DNA from: Mesorhizobium australicum
Lineage (GTDB): Bacteria; Pseudomonadota; Alphaproteobacteria; Rhizobiales; Rhizobiaceae
Assembly (NCBI RefSeq): GCF_900177325.1
Contig: NZ_FXBL01000004.1
Location: forward strand, 3,348,001-3,412,000
Direction: 5' to 3'
Length of the DNA: 64,000 nucleotides
The notes below the pieces were generated by a model. It did not search any database. It worked only from the letters and a program-made list of their open reading frames with translations, and was not told the origin of the DNA. How positions within the stretch are numbered: position 1 is the stretch's first letter; each line of letters begins with the position of its first letter. Below are positions 55,325-64,000 of this stretch, piece after piece. The position numbers and the translations under genes were made by a program.

Positions 55325-56580
55325 ATCAGCAGGCCCGCCAGTGTCTCGTTCTCGGTGATATCCTGATAGGCCCAGCCGGCCGCGTCGAAGCGATGCCGCA
55401 ACAGGTCGAAATTCTTGCGGTCCTTGGTCTCGATGCCGATCAGCACCGAGCCGAAATTGCGCGCCGACTTCTTCAGATACTCGAACCGCGCGATATCGTC
55501 CTCGGGGCCGAGCAGGTCGAGGAACGCGCGCAGCGCGCCTGGCCGCTGCGGGAAGCGGAAGACGAAATACTTCTTCAGTCCCTCGTAGCGCAGCGACCGC
55601 TCCTTCACGTCCGGCAGCCGCTCGAAGTCGAAATTGCCGCCCGAAACGATGCAAACCACCGTCTTGCCCTTCAGCTCCTTGCGCGAAAAATCCTTCAGCG
55701 TGTCGATCGCCAGCGCGCCTGCCGGCTCCAGCACCACGCCCTCGATGTTGAGCATTTCGAGGATGGTGGAGCAGAGCCGGTTCTCCGGCACCAGCTTCAC
55801 GGCGTCTGCCGGAAAGTCCTTCAGGTGTTTCAGCGGCTCCCGGCCGATCTCGGCCACCGCGGCGCCGTCGACGAAATTGTCGACCGTCTCCAGCTTCGTC
55901 CGCCGGCCATGCGCCAGCGTCTCGCGCAGGCTGGGCGCGCCGGCAGGCTCGGTGAAGACGAAGCGCGACGTCCAGCCCGCATCGCGAAAATAGCGCGTCA
56001 GCCCCGCCGAAAGCCCGCCGCCGCCGACCGGGATGATCACGATGTCGGGCTCCCTGCCCTTCGGCATCTGCGCGGCGATCTCCTGCGCCACCGTCGCCTG
56101 GCCCTCGATGATGTCGCGATGGTCGAACGGCGGCACCATCAGCCCCTTCTCGGCCTCGGCGAAGGCGATCGCGGCGCGGTAGCAGTCGTCGAAGAAGTCG
56201 CCCACCAGCCTGATCTCGACGAACTCGCCGCCAAAGATGCGGGTCTTGTCGATCTTCTGCTGCGGCGTCGTCACCGGCATGAACACCACGCCGCGCCTGC
56301 CGAAATGCCGGCAGACATAGGCGAAGCCCTGCGCGTGGTTGCCGGCCGAGGCACAGACGAACAGTTCCGCTTTCGAGCCGCCCGACAGCGCCTTGCGGAA
56401 GAAGTTGAACGCGCCGCGGATCTTGTAGGAGCGCACCGGCGACAGGTCCTCGCGCTTCAGCAGCACGCGGGCGCCGAACTTGCGCGAGAGGTGGTCGTTC
56501 TCCTGCAGCGGCGTCGGCGCGAACAGCGCCCTCACCTCGGCTGTGGCTCGCTCCACGCCCTCGATGAATGCCGTCGCCAT
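55321..56580 (-). CDS. ilvA: Threonine ammonia-lyase (threonine deaminase)
   Basis: 419-residue PLP enzyme converting threonine to 2-oxobutyrate and ammonium, the first committed step to isoleucine. The PLP lysine is in RSYKIRGAFNFF near 50 and the phosphate loop is PVGGGGLSAG near 180. A C-terminal ACT-like domain (about 330-415, KKYFVFRFPQRPGALRAFLD) is present once, as in the shorter alphaproteobacterial enzymes, so isoleucine inhibition should be reduced or different. GGGAAAG precedes the ATG at 56580. DUF1697 follows with a 4-base overlap. Confidence 0.94.
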   Translation of the reverse strand: MATAFIEGVERATAEVRALFAPTPLQENDHLSRKFGARVLLKREDLSPVRSYKIRGAFNFFRKALSGGSKAELFVCASAGNHAQGFAYVCRHFGRRGVVFMPVTTPQQKIDKTRIFGGEFVEIRLVGDFFDDCYRAAIAFAEAEKGLMVPPFDHRDIIEGQATVAQEIAAQMPKGREPDIVIIPVGGGGLSAGLTRYFRDAGWTSRFVFTEPAGAPSLRETLAHGRRTKLETVDNFVDGAAVAEIGREPLKHLKDFPADAVKLVPENRLCSTILEMLNIEGVVLEPAGALAIDTLKDFSRKELKGKTVVCIVSGGNFDFERLPDVKERSLRYEGLKKYFVFRFPQRPGALRAFLDLLGPEDDIARFEYLKKSARNFGSVLIGIETKDRKNFDLLRHRFDAAGWAYQDITENETLAGLLI

Positions 56581-56691
56581 CGCGCTTTCCCAAAACTGTT
56601 GGTTCAAGCCGCGCCCTATTGCATATTCGGGCTACGGAAGCCACCTTCCGCGCCGCCGCCCGCCCGGCGGCGGATTTCGCAAGGCCACACG

Positions 56692-58152
56692 GTGCACTCT
56701 CTTTCCATCCGCGCTGCCATCCACATCTCCGCCGTCTTCGCGATCTACCTGTCGCTGGCGATGCTGATCCCGGCCGCGGTCGATCTGTTCTACGGGAACG
56801 AGGACTGGAAGGTGTTTGCCTTCTGCGCCTTCTTCCTCGGCGGCCTGTCGCTCGCCGTCGCACTCGCCACGCAGGGGCGCCCGCCGCCGGCCAACACCCG
56901 CTTCGGCTTCCTTCTCGTCAACATGCTGTGGATCACCATGGCGGTGGCCGGCGCGATCCCGCTTCTGGCCACGCCGTCGATGGACCTGTCGCTGGCGGAC
57001 GCCATTTTCGAATCGGTCTCCGGCATCACCACCACGGGTGGAACGGTCATCAACGGCCTCGACAATGCTCCGCCCGGCCTGCTGCTCTGGCGCTCGCTGC
57101 TCAACTACATGGGCGGCCTCGGCGTCATCGCGCTCGGCCTGTTCCTGCTGCCCTTCCTCAATATCGGCGGCATAACCTATTTCCGCATCGAATCGTCCGA
57201 CATCGCGGATCGGCCCTTCGAGCGGCTCGCGACCTTCACGATGAGCCTGATCGTGATCTACACGGTGCTCGTGGCCGCCTGCGCACTGATCTACGTCGCC
57301 TTTGGCATGCAGATCTTCGACGCGATCAACCATGCGATGTCGACGCTCGCCACCGGAGGTTTCTCCACGCACGACACATCCTTCGCACGCTACGGTGACA
57401 ACCCTGCCATCCTGTGGACCGGCTCGGCCTTCATGTTCATCGGCGGCCTGCCGTTCTCGATCATGATCCTGTTCGCCGTCCGCGGCCGTGTCGATGCGCT
57501 CGGCGACCCGCAGATCAAGGTCTTTCTCGGCTATTGCGTCGTGTTTGCGGTCGCCGTGGCGATCTATCTGCGCGTCTCGACCGGCGTCCCCTTCTTCTAC
57601 GCGCTGACACACTCGACTTTCAATTTCATGTCGATCATCACCACGACGGGCTTCGCCAGCGACGACTACACCAAATGGGGTCCGTTCGCCGTCGCCTGCA
57701 TCTTCGTTGCCACCTTCCTCGGCGCCTGCTCGGGGTCCACCTCGGGCGGCATCAAGGCCTACCGGTTCCTGATCCTGTTCGAGCTTCTCGCCAATGGCGT
57801 GCGCCGTCTCGTCTATCCCAACACCATCCATCCGGTCCGCTACGGCGACCGCAGCGTGCCGGACGGCATGCAACGCGCAGTCGTGCTCTTCATCGCCTCT
57901 TTCTTCATGATCTGGATGATCGGCACGCTGCTTCTCTCTGCCACCGGGCTCGATCTCGTCACGGCGCTCACCGGCGCGCTGGCCTGCATCACCAATGTCG
58001 GCCCCGGACTTGGCGACATCGTCGGGCCGGCCGGCAACTATTCCAGCCTGCCCGACACGGCGAAATGGATCCTCTCTGTGCTGATGCTTCTCGGGCGCCT
58101 CGAAATCCTCGTTGTGCTCGTCATCTTCTCACCCGCCTTCTGGAGCAGGTGA
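56692..58152 (+). CDS. trkH: Trk-type potassium uptake protein TrkH
   Basis: 486-residue inner-membrane K+ channel-transporter with two helices at each end and four MPM (pore) repeats. Pore glycine stretches are visible in SVSGITTTGGTV near 107, LATGGFST near 218, ITTTGFASDDY near 318 and TNVGPGLG near 438. The Trk system needs TrkA, encoded elsewhere. I chose GTG at 56692: it is the first start codon giving a TrkH-like N-terminus, with AAGG about 10 bases before, and the open frame upstream is antisense to ilvA. Confidence 0.93.
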   Translation: MHSLSIRAAIHISAVFAIYLSLAMLIPAAVDLFYGNEDWKVFAFCAFFLGGLSLAVALATQGRPPPANTRFGFLLVNMLWITMAVAGAIPLLATPSMDLSLADAIFESVSGITTTGGTVINGLDNAPPGLLLWRSLLNYMGGLGVIALGLFLLPFLNIGGITYFRIESSDIADRPFERLATFTMSLIVIYTVLVAACALIYVAFGMQIFDAINHAMSTLATGGFSTHDTSFARYGDNPAILWTGSAFMFIGGLPFSIMILFAVRGRVDALGDPQIKVFLGYCVVFAVAVAIYLRVSTGVPFFYALTHSTFNFMSIITTTGFASDDYTKWGPFAVACIFVATFLGACSGSTSGGIKAYRFLILFELLANGVRRLVYPNTIHPVRYGDRSVPDGMQRAVVLFIASFFMIWMIGTLLLSATGLDLVTALTGALACITNVGPGLGDIVGPAGNYSSLPDTAKWILSVLMLLGRLEILVVLVIFSPAFWSR

Positions 58153-58238
58153 GCAGCGCCAGTCCCGGCTGGACGGCAGGGGCTCGTACCGCTATCCAAC
58201 CCCTGGGCATAGGGGAAGCGTCTGGGTGTGGTACAGTG

Positions 58239-59396
58239 ATGGCGTCTGTCGGCTCGCGTTCCTGGCGGTTCACCGCCGCCGTCCTGGCGGCGGCGCTCCT
58301 CGCGTCCGGTTGCAACACAGCCCCTGAGCGCCCGCTGTTCTTCGATCCTCCCGTCGTTTCCCAGAAGGGCGTGGCGGCGACGCACGAGATCTATATCGCC
58401 ACCACCCGTCGCAAGGCAGACAACCCGAAGGCCGTGTTCGACGGCCGGCGTTCCCAGGAGCATGCCTTCGCGCGCATCGATGTCTCGGTGCCGGCAATCC
58501 ATAAGGTCGGCGGGCTGGAAAAGCCGAAAGGCAAGAGTCCCGACCCCTCCCGCTACTTCACCGCCCGATCGATCACTGCCTATGACGGGATTTCCACCTT
58601 TTCCAGTCATGTGAACGATGCGGCGCGGCGCGACGGCGGCCGGGTCCTCGTCTTCGTCCACGGCTACAAGACCCCCTTCGATGCCGCCGTCTACCGCGCA
58701 ACGCAGATCGTGCACGATTCCGGCTACGACGGCGCGCCGATCCTGTTCACCTGGGCCTCCGCCGGCCGCGCGGTCGATTACGTCTACGACCGCGACAGCG
58801 CCAACGCCGCCCGCGACGCGCTGGAGGAACTGCTGCGCTCGCTGGCGAAGTCGGGCGTCAAGCGCATCGACATCGTGGCGCACTCCATGGGCACGTGGCT
58901 GACGATGGAAACGCTGCGCAGCCTCGCCATTGCCGGCGATCGCGACATAGGCGGCCGGCTCGGCGATGTCATTCTCGCCTCTCCCGACATCGACGTCGAC
59001 GTGTTCAAGAGCCAGATGCGGCGCTACGGCGTGCCGGACAGGCCGTTCTTCGTGCTGCTGTCGGACGACGACAAGGCGCTGCGCGTCTCCAGCCTGATCG
59101 CCGGCCAGCAGCCGCGACTCGGCGAGTATCGCGACGCGAAGGAAATCGCCGAACTCGGTCTGGTCGTGGTCGACCTCACCCAGGTGAAAGCCGGCGACAG
59201 CTACAACCACACCAAGTTTGCCGACAATCCCACGCTCGTCACCATGCTCGGCGAGCGGCTGCGCAACGGCGATAAGTTCGACGGTGACACCGAAATAACC
59301 GAGGCGCCCGCCTTGCTGGCGCGCGGCGTCGGCACGGCGGCGGAGGTGATCATCACCACGCCGTTCAAGGTCTTCAACATGGTGCTGAACCAGTAG
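58239..59396 (+). CDS. Lipoprotein alpha/beta hydrolase (DUF900)
   Basis: 385 residues. A lipoprotein signal with lipobox LLASGC at about residues 22-27 is followed by a DUF900-type alpha/beta hydrolase: IYIATTRRKADNPKAVFDGR near 51, VLVFVHGYKTPFDAAVYR near 133, nucleophile Ser in VAHSMGTWLTMETLR near 218, SPDIDVDVF near 248 and a C-terminal His (SYNHTKFADN near 325). It is likely anchored in the periplasm or outer membrane. Follows trkH by 86 bases and is convergent with adenine deaminase. Confidence 0.88.
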   Translation: MASVGSRSWRFTAAVLAAALLASGCNTAPERPLFFDPPVVSQKGVAATHEIYIATTRRKADNPKAVFDGRRSQEHAFARIDVSVPAIHKVGGLEKPKGKSPDPSRYFTARSITAYDGISTFSSHVNDAARRDGGRVLVFVHGYKTPFDAAVYRATQIVHDSGYDGAPILFTWASAGRAVDYVYDRDSANAARDALEELLRSLAKSGVKRIDIVAHSMGTWLTMETLRSLAIAGDRDIGGRLGDVILASPDIDVDVFKSQMRRYGVPDRPFFVLLSDDDKALRVSSLIAGQQPRLGEYRDAKEIAELGLVVVDLTQVKAGDSYNHTKFADNPTLVTMLGERLRNGDKFDGDTEITEAPALLARGVGTAAEVIITTPFKVFNMVLNQ

Positions 59397-59421
59397 CGGC
59401 GGCCTTCCGTCCGCGCCGCTT

Positions 59422-61227
59422 TCACACGAACAGGTCGACCTTCTCGAAGGTTCGCACGTCGACCAGCCCGACGTCGGAGATCCTCAGTTCCGGGATCACC
59501 ACCAGCGCCAGCAGCGAGTGCTGCATGAAGGCGTTGTTGAGCGTGCAGCCGCAGTCGATCATCGCCTGCTTCAGCCGTTCCGCCTTCTCCGCCACGATTT
59601 CCGCCCGTTCGTCCGACATCAGCCCGGCGATCGGCAGTTCGACGGTCGCCAGTTCCTTGCCGCCGGAATAGACCGTCGCGCCGCCGCCGATCTCCGACAG
59701 CCGGTTCACGGCGGCGGCCATGTCGGCCTTGTTGGTGCCCACCACGATGATCTGGTGGCTGTCATGCGCCACGCTCGATGCCACCGCGCAGTCCTTCGCA
59801 TAGCGGAATCCGGAAACGAAGGCGTTCACCACCTGCCCGGTTGCGCGATGCCGCTCCACCACCGCGATCTGGCATATGTCGGCCTTGCGGTCCATCGCCA
59901 CCAGCCCGTTCTCGACCGGCAGGTCGACCTCCAGCGCCCTCGTCGGCGCCTGGTTCTCGACCACACCGATTGCCCGCACCCTGACCGAATTCGCTCCCTT
60001 GGGTGCCGCGATATCGAACTCCGCCGCGACCTTCTTGCCGCCGACCTTCACCGTCTGCTTGGCCTTTTGCGGATAGTCGTAGGGCGGGATCTCGACCACC
60101 AGCTTTCCTGCCTCCGCGAGCTTCACGCCCCGCCCCCACACCTCGTCGATGGCGAGCTGTGCGAGGTCCGACACGATGAGGAAATCGGCGATCCGCCCCG
60201 GCGCGATGGAGCCAAGGTCGCGGTCGACACGGAAATGCTGCGCCGTGTTGAGGCTCGCCATCTGGATCGCCGTCACCGGCTTCAGCCCTTGCGCGATCGC
60301 ATGCCGCACCACGCGGTTCATGTGGCCGTCATTCACCAGCGTACCGGCATTGCAGTCGTCGGTGCACAGGATGAAGTTGCGCGGGTCGATGCCCTCTTCC
60401 GTCACAGCCTTCACCTGCGCGGCGACATCGTACCAGGCCGAGCCCAGCCTGAGCATCGCCTTCATGCCCTGCCGCACGCGCGCGATGGCATCCTCGGCCC
60501 GCGTGCCCTCATGATCGTCCTCCGGCCCGCCGGCGACATAGCCGTGGAAGGCGAGGCCCAGATCGGGGGAGGCATAGTGCCCGCCGACCACCTTGCCGGC
60601 CTTCACCGTCTCGGCGATCTCCGCCACCATCAGTCGGTCGTTGTTCGAGACGCCCGGAAAGTTCATCACCTCGCCGAGCCCGATGATGTTCGGCCAGGTC
60701 ATCGCCTCGGCCACGTCCTTCTCGTCCAGCGTCGCGCCGTTGTTCTCCAGCCCCGGCGCCGACGGCACGCAGGACGGCATCTGCACATGCACGTTGACGG
60801 GCATCGCCACCGCCTCGTCATGCATCAGCCTGACCCCTTCCAGTCCCAGCACGTTGGCGATCTCGTGCGGGTCGATGAACATCGAGGTCGTGCCATGCGG
60901 AATCACCGCGCGGCAGAACTCGGTCACCGTCACCATGCCGCTCTCGACATGCATGTGCCCGTCGCACAGGCCGGGCACCAGATAGCGGCCGGCGGCGTCG
61001 ACGACGATGGTCTTCGGCCCGATCGCGTGGCTCGCATCCGGCCCGCAATAGGCGAAGCGCCCACCGATGATGGCGATGTCCGTCCCGGGGATGATCTCGC
61101 CCGAATGAACATTCACCCACCGCCCGTCCCGCACCACCACATCGGCATGGCTGCGCCCGGTCGCGACGTCGACCAGCAGCGGCGCCGTCAGCGCGCGCGG
61201 CTTGGGCGGATGGAAAGACGTTGTCAT
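59422..61227 (-). CDS. ade: Adenine deaminase
   Basis: 601-residue metal-dependent amidohydrolase converting adenine to hypoxanthine and ammonium. Key motifs are LCDGHMHVESGMVT near 92-105 (metal His), FIDPHEIANVLG near 121, GEVMNFPGV near 180, and the second metal region LCTDDCNAG near 288. The C-terminal half has the adenine-deaminase module SFNHQIIVVG-type region VAHDSHQIIVVGTN near 480. Length fits Ade of rhizobia and Bacillus. It is divergent from dctB with 128 bases between. Confidence 0.94.
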   Translation of the reverse strand: MTTSFHPPKPRALTAPLLVDVATGRSHADVVVRDGRWVNVHSGEIIPGTDIAIIGGRFAYCGPDASHAIGPKTIVVDAAGRYLVPGLCDGHMHVESGMVTVTEFCRAVIPHGTTSMFIDPHEIANVLGLEGVRLMHDEAVAMPVNVHVQMPSCVPSAPGLENNGATLDEKDVAEAMTWPNIIGLGEVMNFPGVSNNDRLMVAEIAETVKAGKVVGGHYASPDLGLAFHGYVAGGPEDDHEGTRAEDAIARVRQGMKAMLRLGSAWYDVAAQVKAVTEEGIDPRNFILCTDDCNAGTLVNDGHMNRVVRHAIAQGLKPVTAIQMASLNTAQHFRVDRDLGSIAPGRIADFLIVSDLAQLAIDEVWGRGVKLAEAGKLVVEIPPYDYPQKAKQTVKVGGKKVAAEFDIAAPKGANSVRVRAIGVVENQAPTRALEVDLPVENGLVAMDRKADICQIAVVERHRATGQVVNAFVSGFRYAKDCAVASSVAHDSHQIIVVGTNKADMAAAVNRLSEIGGGATVYSGGKELATVELPIAGLMSDERAEIVAEKAERLKQAMIDCGCTLNNAFMQHSLLALVVIPELRISDVGLVDVRTFEKVDLFV

Positions 61228-61355
61228 GACGCGACTCCTGTTTGCGCGAGCTTGCCAAGCCGTGCGGCGCGGCGCCAGAGGGGAAGACGCCGACGTCGAT
61301 TGTCAGCTGCATGCCGCGCGATATATTCGCACTTCCTCCATGTCGAGGCGACAGC

Positions 61356-63197
61356 GTGACGACGCAGGGTACAGGCACAAGATGGCTTCTGGCGACGATG
61401 GCCGCCCTGCTGATGGCGGGCGTCGTCGTGCTCGTCGGCAGCGGCGTCGCCATCCGCTTCTATCTCGACGACGCGGCCACGCGCGGCCAGACCACGCTCC
61501 GGCTCGCCGTCGCGGCCCTCGACGGCCACATGCGGCGCTTCGAGGCGCTGCCGCCGCTCATCGCAGACCAGGACGACATCAAGTCACTGGTCGCCGACCC
61601 GACCAACGAGGCGCTGCGCACCGAGGCGAACCGCTATCTGAAGGAGATCAACGCCCTCCTGCAGTCGTCCGACATCTATGTCATGGTGCCCGGCGGCGAC
61701 ACGGTGGCGGCCAGCAACTATGACGGGCCGCTGTCCTTCGTCGGCGAGAACTTCTCCTACCGTCCCTATTTCCAGGATGCGATCGCTGGCCGCGCCGGGC
61801 GGTTCTTCGCCCTCGGCACGACGTCGCTCAAGCGCGGCTACTATTTCTCCGCCCCCATTCGAGTCGACGGCGAGGTCCTGGGCGTGGTCGTCTTCAAGGT
61901 CGACCTCGACGCCATCGAGGCGTCCTGGAAGGGCGGCGACCACGAGATCATCGTCACCGATCCTGAAGGCATCATCTTCATGTCCGGCCGCCCGGACTGG
62001 CTGTATGCCGGGCTGCTGCCGATCACGCCCGACCGCTTGGCGCGCACGACGGAATCGCGCCGCTACGCCAACGCGACGCTGCGCGAGCTGCCGGTACGCC
62101 GCGGCAACCTCGACGAGCACGTGCTGATGAACGTCGACATGAACGGCAAGGGCACGGAATATCTCGTCCTCTCCGCCGCCATGCAGAATGCGGGCTGGAC
62201 CGTGAGCGTGCTGACGGACACCGCCTCCGCCTATGCGCAGACCTATGTCAGCATCACCGTCGCCGTTCTCGTGCTCGGCCTCGCCGCCCTCCTCGCCGCG
62301 ATCGTGCTGCAACGGCGTGCGCGGCTTGCCGAGCGCATGGAGTTGCAGCGCACCGCGCAGGCCGAGCTCGAACGGCGCGTCGCCGAAAGGACCGCCGATC
62401 TCGCCCAGGTCAACCGCCAGCTCGAGACCGAGGTCGCCGAGCGCCGCGCCACCGAACAGCAGTTGCGCAAGACGCAGTCGGACCTGGTGCAGGCAGGCAA
62501 GCTCGCCGCGCTCGGGCAGATGTCGGCCGCCCTCAGCCACGAGTTCAATCAACCGCTGGCGGCGGTGAAGACCTATGCCGACAACGCCGCCATCCTGATC
62601 GAGCGCGACCGCATCGCCGAGGCACGGGACAATGTCACGCGCATCTCGGCCCTGACCGACCGGATGGCGTCGATCAGCCGCCACCTGCGCAACTTCGCCC
62701 GCAAGCCGAACGAGAAGCTCGGCTCGGTCGATCTCGCCGAGGTGGTCGCCGACACGGCGGAAATCGTCGCCTGGCGCCTGAAAGCGGCTGACGCGACGCT
62801 GAAGGTCGATCTGGGCCCCGTGCCCCTGTCCGTCCGCGGCGGCGCCGTCAGGTTGCAGCAGGTGCTCGTCAACATCATCTCCAACGCCGCCGACGCGGTG
62901 GAAGGCCTGGACCAAAGGACGATCGAACTGACGGCGCGGAAGAAAGGCGGCCGGGTCACGATCAGCGTCCGGGATCACGGACCCGGCGTCGCGCCCGCCA
63001 TCGCCGAGCGCATCTTCGACCCGTTCTTCACCACCAAGGGCGTCGGCAAGGGTCTCGGCCTCGGCCTGTCGATCTCCTACAACATCGTCAAGGATTTCGG
63101 CGGCGCGGTCTCCGCCTCCAACCATCCCGACGGTGGCGCGGTCTTCGCCATCGAGCTCGATGCGGCCAGGCCATCCGTACGCGAGGCGGCGGAATGA
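61356..63197 (+). CDS. dctB: C4-dicarboxylate sensor histidine kinase DctB-like
   Basis: 613-residue membrane sensor kinase. It has an N-terminal helix (about 10-32), a periplasmic dCache-like sensor (35-290; DIYVMVPGGDTVAASNYDGP, FSYRPYFQDAIAG), a second membrane helix (about 300-320) and a coiled coil (325-390). The HisKA box has phospho-His about 395 (ALSHEFNQPLAAVKTYADN) and the HATPase N/G boxes follow (IISNAADAV, RDHGPGV). GTG at 61356 was chosen because GAGG precedes it; the frame runs open further upstream to 61242. dctD overlaps by four bases. It probably senses succinate, malate or fumarate. Confidence 0.92.
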   Translation: MTTQGTGTRWLLATMAALLMAGVVVLVGSGVAIRFYLDDAATRGQTTLRLAVAALDGHMRRFEALPPLIADQDDIKSLVADPTNEALRTEANRYLKEINALLQSSDIYVMVPGGDTVAASNYDGPLSFVGENFSYRPYFQDAIAGRAGRFFALGTTSLKRGYYFSAPIRVDGEVLGVVVFKVDLDAIEASWKGGDHEIIVTDPEGIIFMSGRPDWLYAGLLPITPDRLARTTESRRYANATLRELPVRRGNLDEHVLMNVDMNGKGTEYLVLSAAMQNAGWTVSVLTDTASAYAQTYVSITVAVLVLGLAALLAAIVLQRRARLAERMELQRTAQAELERRVAERTADLAQVNRQLETEVAERRATEQQLRKTQSDLVQAGKLAALGQMSAALSHEFNQPLAAVKTYADNAAILIERDRIAEARDNVTRISALTDRMASISRHLRNFARKPNEKLGSVDLAEVVADTAEIVAWRLKAADATLKVDLGPVPLSVRGGAVRLQQVLVNIISNAADAVEGLDQRTIELTARKKGGRVTISVRDHGPGVAPAIAERIFDPFFTTKGVGKGLGLGLSISYNIVKDFGGAVSASNHPDGGAVFAIELDAARPSVREAAE

Positions 63198-64000
63198 GCG
63201 CGCCGGTCGTCCTGCTTGTCGACGACGAGGAAGAACTGCGGCGCTCCACCGCCCAGTCGCTCGACCTGTCGGGATTCGTCGTCCGCGACTTCGCCTCGGC
63301 GGAACGGGCGCTGGATTTCGTCAGCCCGGGCTTCAACGGCGTGCTCGTCAGCGACATCCGAATGCCCGGTATGGACGGCATGACGCTGATGGCGCACGTC
63401 CGCGACATCGACCCCGACATTCCGGTCATCCTCGTCACCGGGCATGGCGACGTGCAGCTCGCGGTCAAGGCCATGCGCGAGGGCGCCTACGACTTCATGG
63501 AAAAGCCGTTCACAACCCAGCAGCTTGCCGATATGGCGGCCCGCGCCACCGACCGCCGCCGGCTGGTGCTGGAAAACCGGCTCCTGCGCGCGGCCGCCGG
63601 CAAGCGCGACGACCTGGAGGCGCGCCTGCCCGGGCGCACGCAGGCGATGATCGACCTGCGCTACCGGCTGCGCGCCGTGGCGGCGACGGATGCCGACGTG
63701 CTCATCATCGGCGACACCGGCACCGGCAAGGAAGTGGCGGCGCGCGCGCTGCACGATCTCAGCGGGCGCGCCAGCAGCCCCTTCGTGGCGATCAACTGCG
63801 CCGCCCTTCCCGACACGCTCATCGAGAGCGAACTGTTCGGGCACGAAGCAGGCGCCTTTCCCGGCGCGCTGCGCGCCCGCTTCGGCAAGTTCGAGCATGC
63901 GCGCGGTGGCACCGTGTTGCTCGACGAGATCGGCTCCATGCCCATCGACCTGCAGGCCAAGCTGCTGCGCGTCATCCAGGACCGCGCCGTCACCCGCCTC
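63194..64000 (+). CDS. dctD: Sigma-54-dependent response regulator DctD-like (3' truncated)
   Basis: First 269 residues of an NtrC-family regulator that runs past the window end. The receiver domain has acidic pair DD near 10 (LLVDDEEE), phospho-Asp54 in VSDIRMPG, and Thr/Lys near 82/104. The sigma-54 AAA+ domain begins near 148, with Walker A GDTGTGKE near 173-180, and ESELFGHEAG leading to GAFPGA at 220-225, where the usual Thr of GAFTGA is Pro. Walker B is GTVLLDEIGSM near 240. The start overlaps the dctB stop (ATGA), as in dctBD operons. dctA is not seen. Confidence 0.93.
   Translation, partial: MSAPVVLLVDDEEELRRSTAQSLDLSGFVVRDFASAERALDFVSPGFNGVLVSDIRMPGMDGMTLMAHVRDIDPDIPVILVTGHGDVQLAVKAMREGAYDFMEKPFTTQQLADMAARATDRRRLVLENRLLRAAAGKRDDLEARLPGRTQAMIDLRYRLRAVAATDADVLIIGDTGTGKEVAARALHDLSGRASSPFVAINCAALPDTLIESELFGHEAGAFPGALRARFGKFEHARGGTVLLDEIGSMPIDLQAKLLRVIQDRAVTRL

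Noticed and set aside
55393..56691. Long in-frame extension upstream of trkH
   Set aside because: It is antisense to ilvA and shows no TrkH similarity; GTG at 56692 gives the normal family length.

Overview
The window is G+C-rich, densely coded chromosomal DNA of an alphaproteobacterium, most likely a Hyphomicrobiales member close to Mesorhizobium and other Phyllobacteriaceae (inference). The basis is gene content: glnB-glnA, an ATP12-type F1-ATPase chaperone, DUF3126, a two-domain cold-shock protein, the RarA / Do-protease / CrcB / RluA-type neighbourhood, and Lrp-ald. I see no tRNA, rRNA, CRISPR array, insertion sequence or prophage. It reads as core genome with small inserted accessory genes.

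Layout. 1-7.4 kb: the glnB tail, glutamine synthetase, a large secreted orphan, a Na+/solute symporter of the DUF4212 + VC_2705 type, and two small membrane proteins. 7.4-15.8 kb: a mostly minus-strand run of ATP12 chaperone, EamA transporter, RluA-type pseudouridine synthase and CrcB fluoride channel, then (after a plus-strand membrane orphan) RarA, a Do-type protease and an aldo/keto reductase. 15.9-23.4 kb: Rieske oxygenase, CNNM/CBS transporter, a molybdopterin oxidoreductase with its cytochrome b, YARHG, DUF1624 and ICMT-like proteins, and cysE. 23.4-34.9 kb: crotonase, hydrolases, DUF192, double cold-shock protein, gloA, an acyl-CoA carboxylase beta subunit, an SGNH protein, an iron-sulfur CDGSH fusion, Gmad2-LysM, a J-domain-like protein and several DUF proteins. 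34.8-45.8 kb: GlsB-like stress protein, cyclopropane fatty-acid synthase, cpdB, a giant ammonium-transporter/c-di-GMP fusion, Lrp-ald and a spherulin-4-like secreted protein. 45.8-54.8 kb: OmpA-like protein, GNAT, sseA, AlaX, a cysteine synthase, a hydrolase, an MFS transporter, a DEAD-box helicase and a TrmH-like methylase. 54.8-64 kb: DUF1697 with ilvA, trkH, a lipoprotein hydrolase, adenine deaminase, and dctB with dctD, which runs off the window.

The standout is 39678-42857: one 1,059-residue protein that joins a complete Amt ammonium channel, through a HAMP-like segment and a PAS domain, to GGDEF and EAL domains. All key residues of the channel and of both catalytic domains appear intact. 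It looks like an ammonium receptor writing its signal in cyclic di-GMP. It lies just upstream of alanine dehydrogenase, which releases or fixes ammonium, and of the Lrp-type regulator of that gene. Nitrogen is a theme of the window (glnB-glnA, Amt fusion, ald, ilvA, adenine deaminase), as is sulfur (cysE, a cysteine synthase, sseA).

Several genes look like small insertions into this background: the secreted or membrane orphans at 1746, 10717, 36720 and 44824 have no functional link to their neighbours, and in places use visibly more A+T than the flanking genes.
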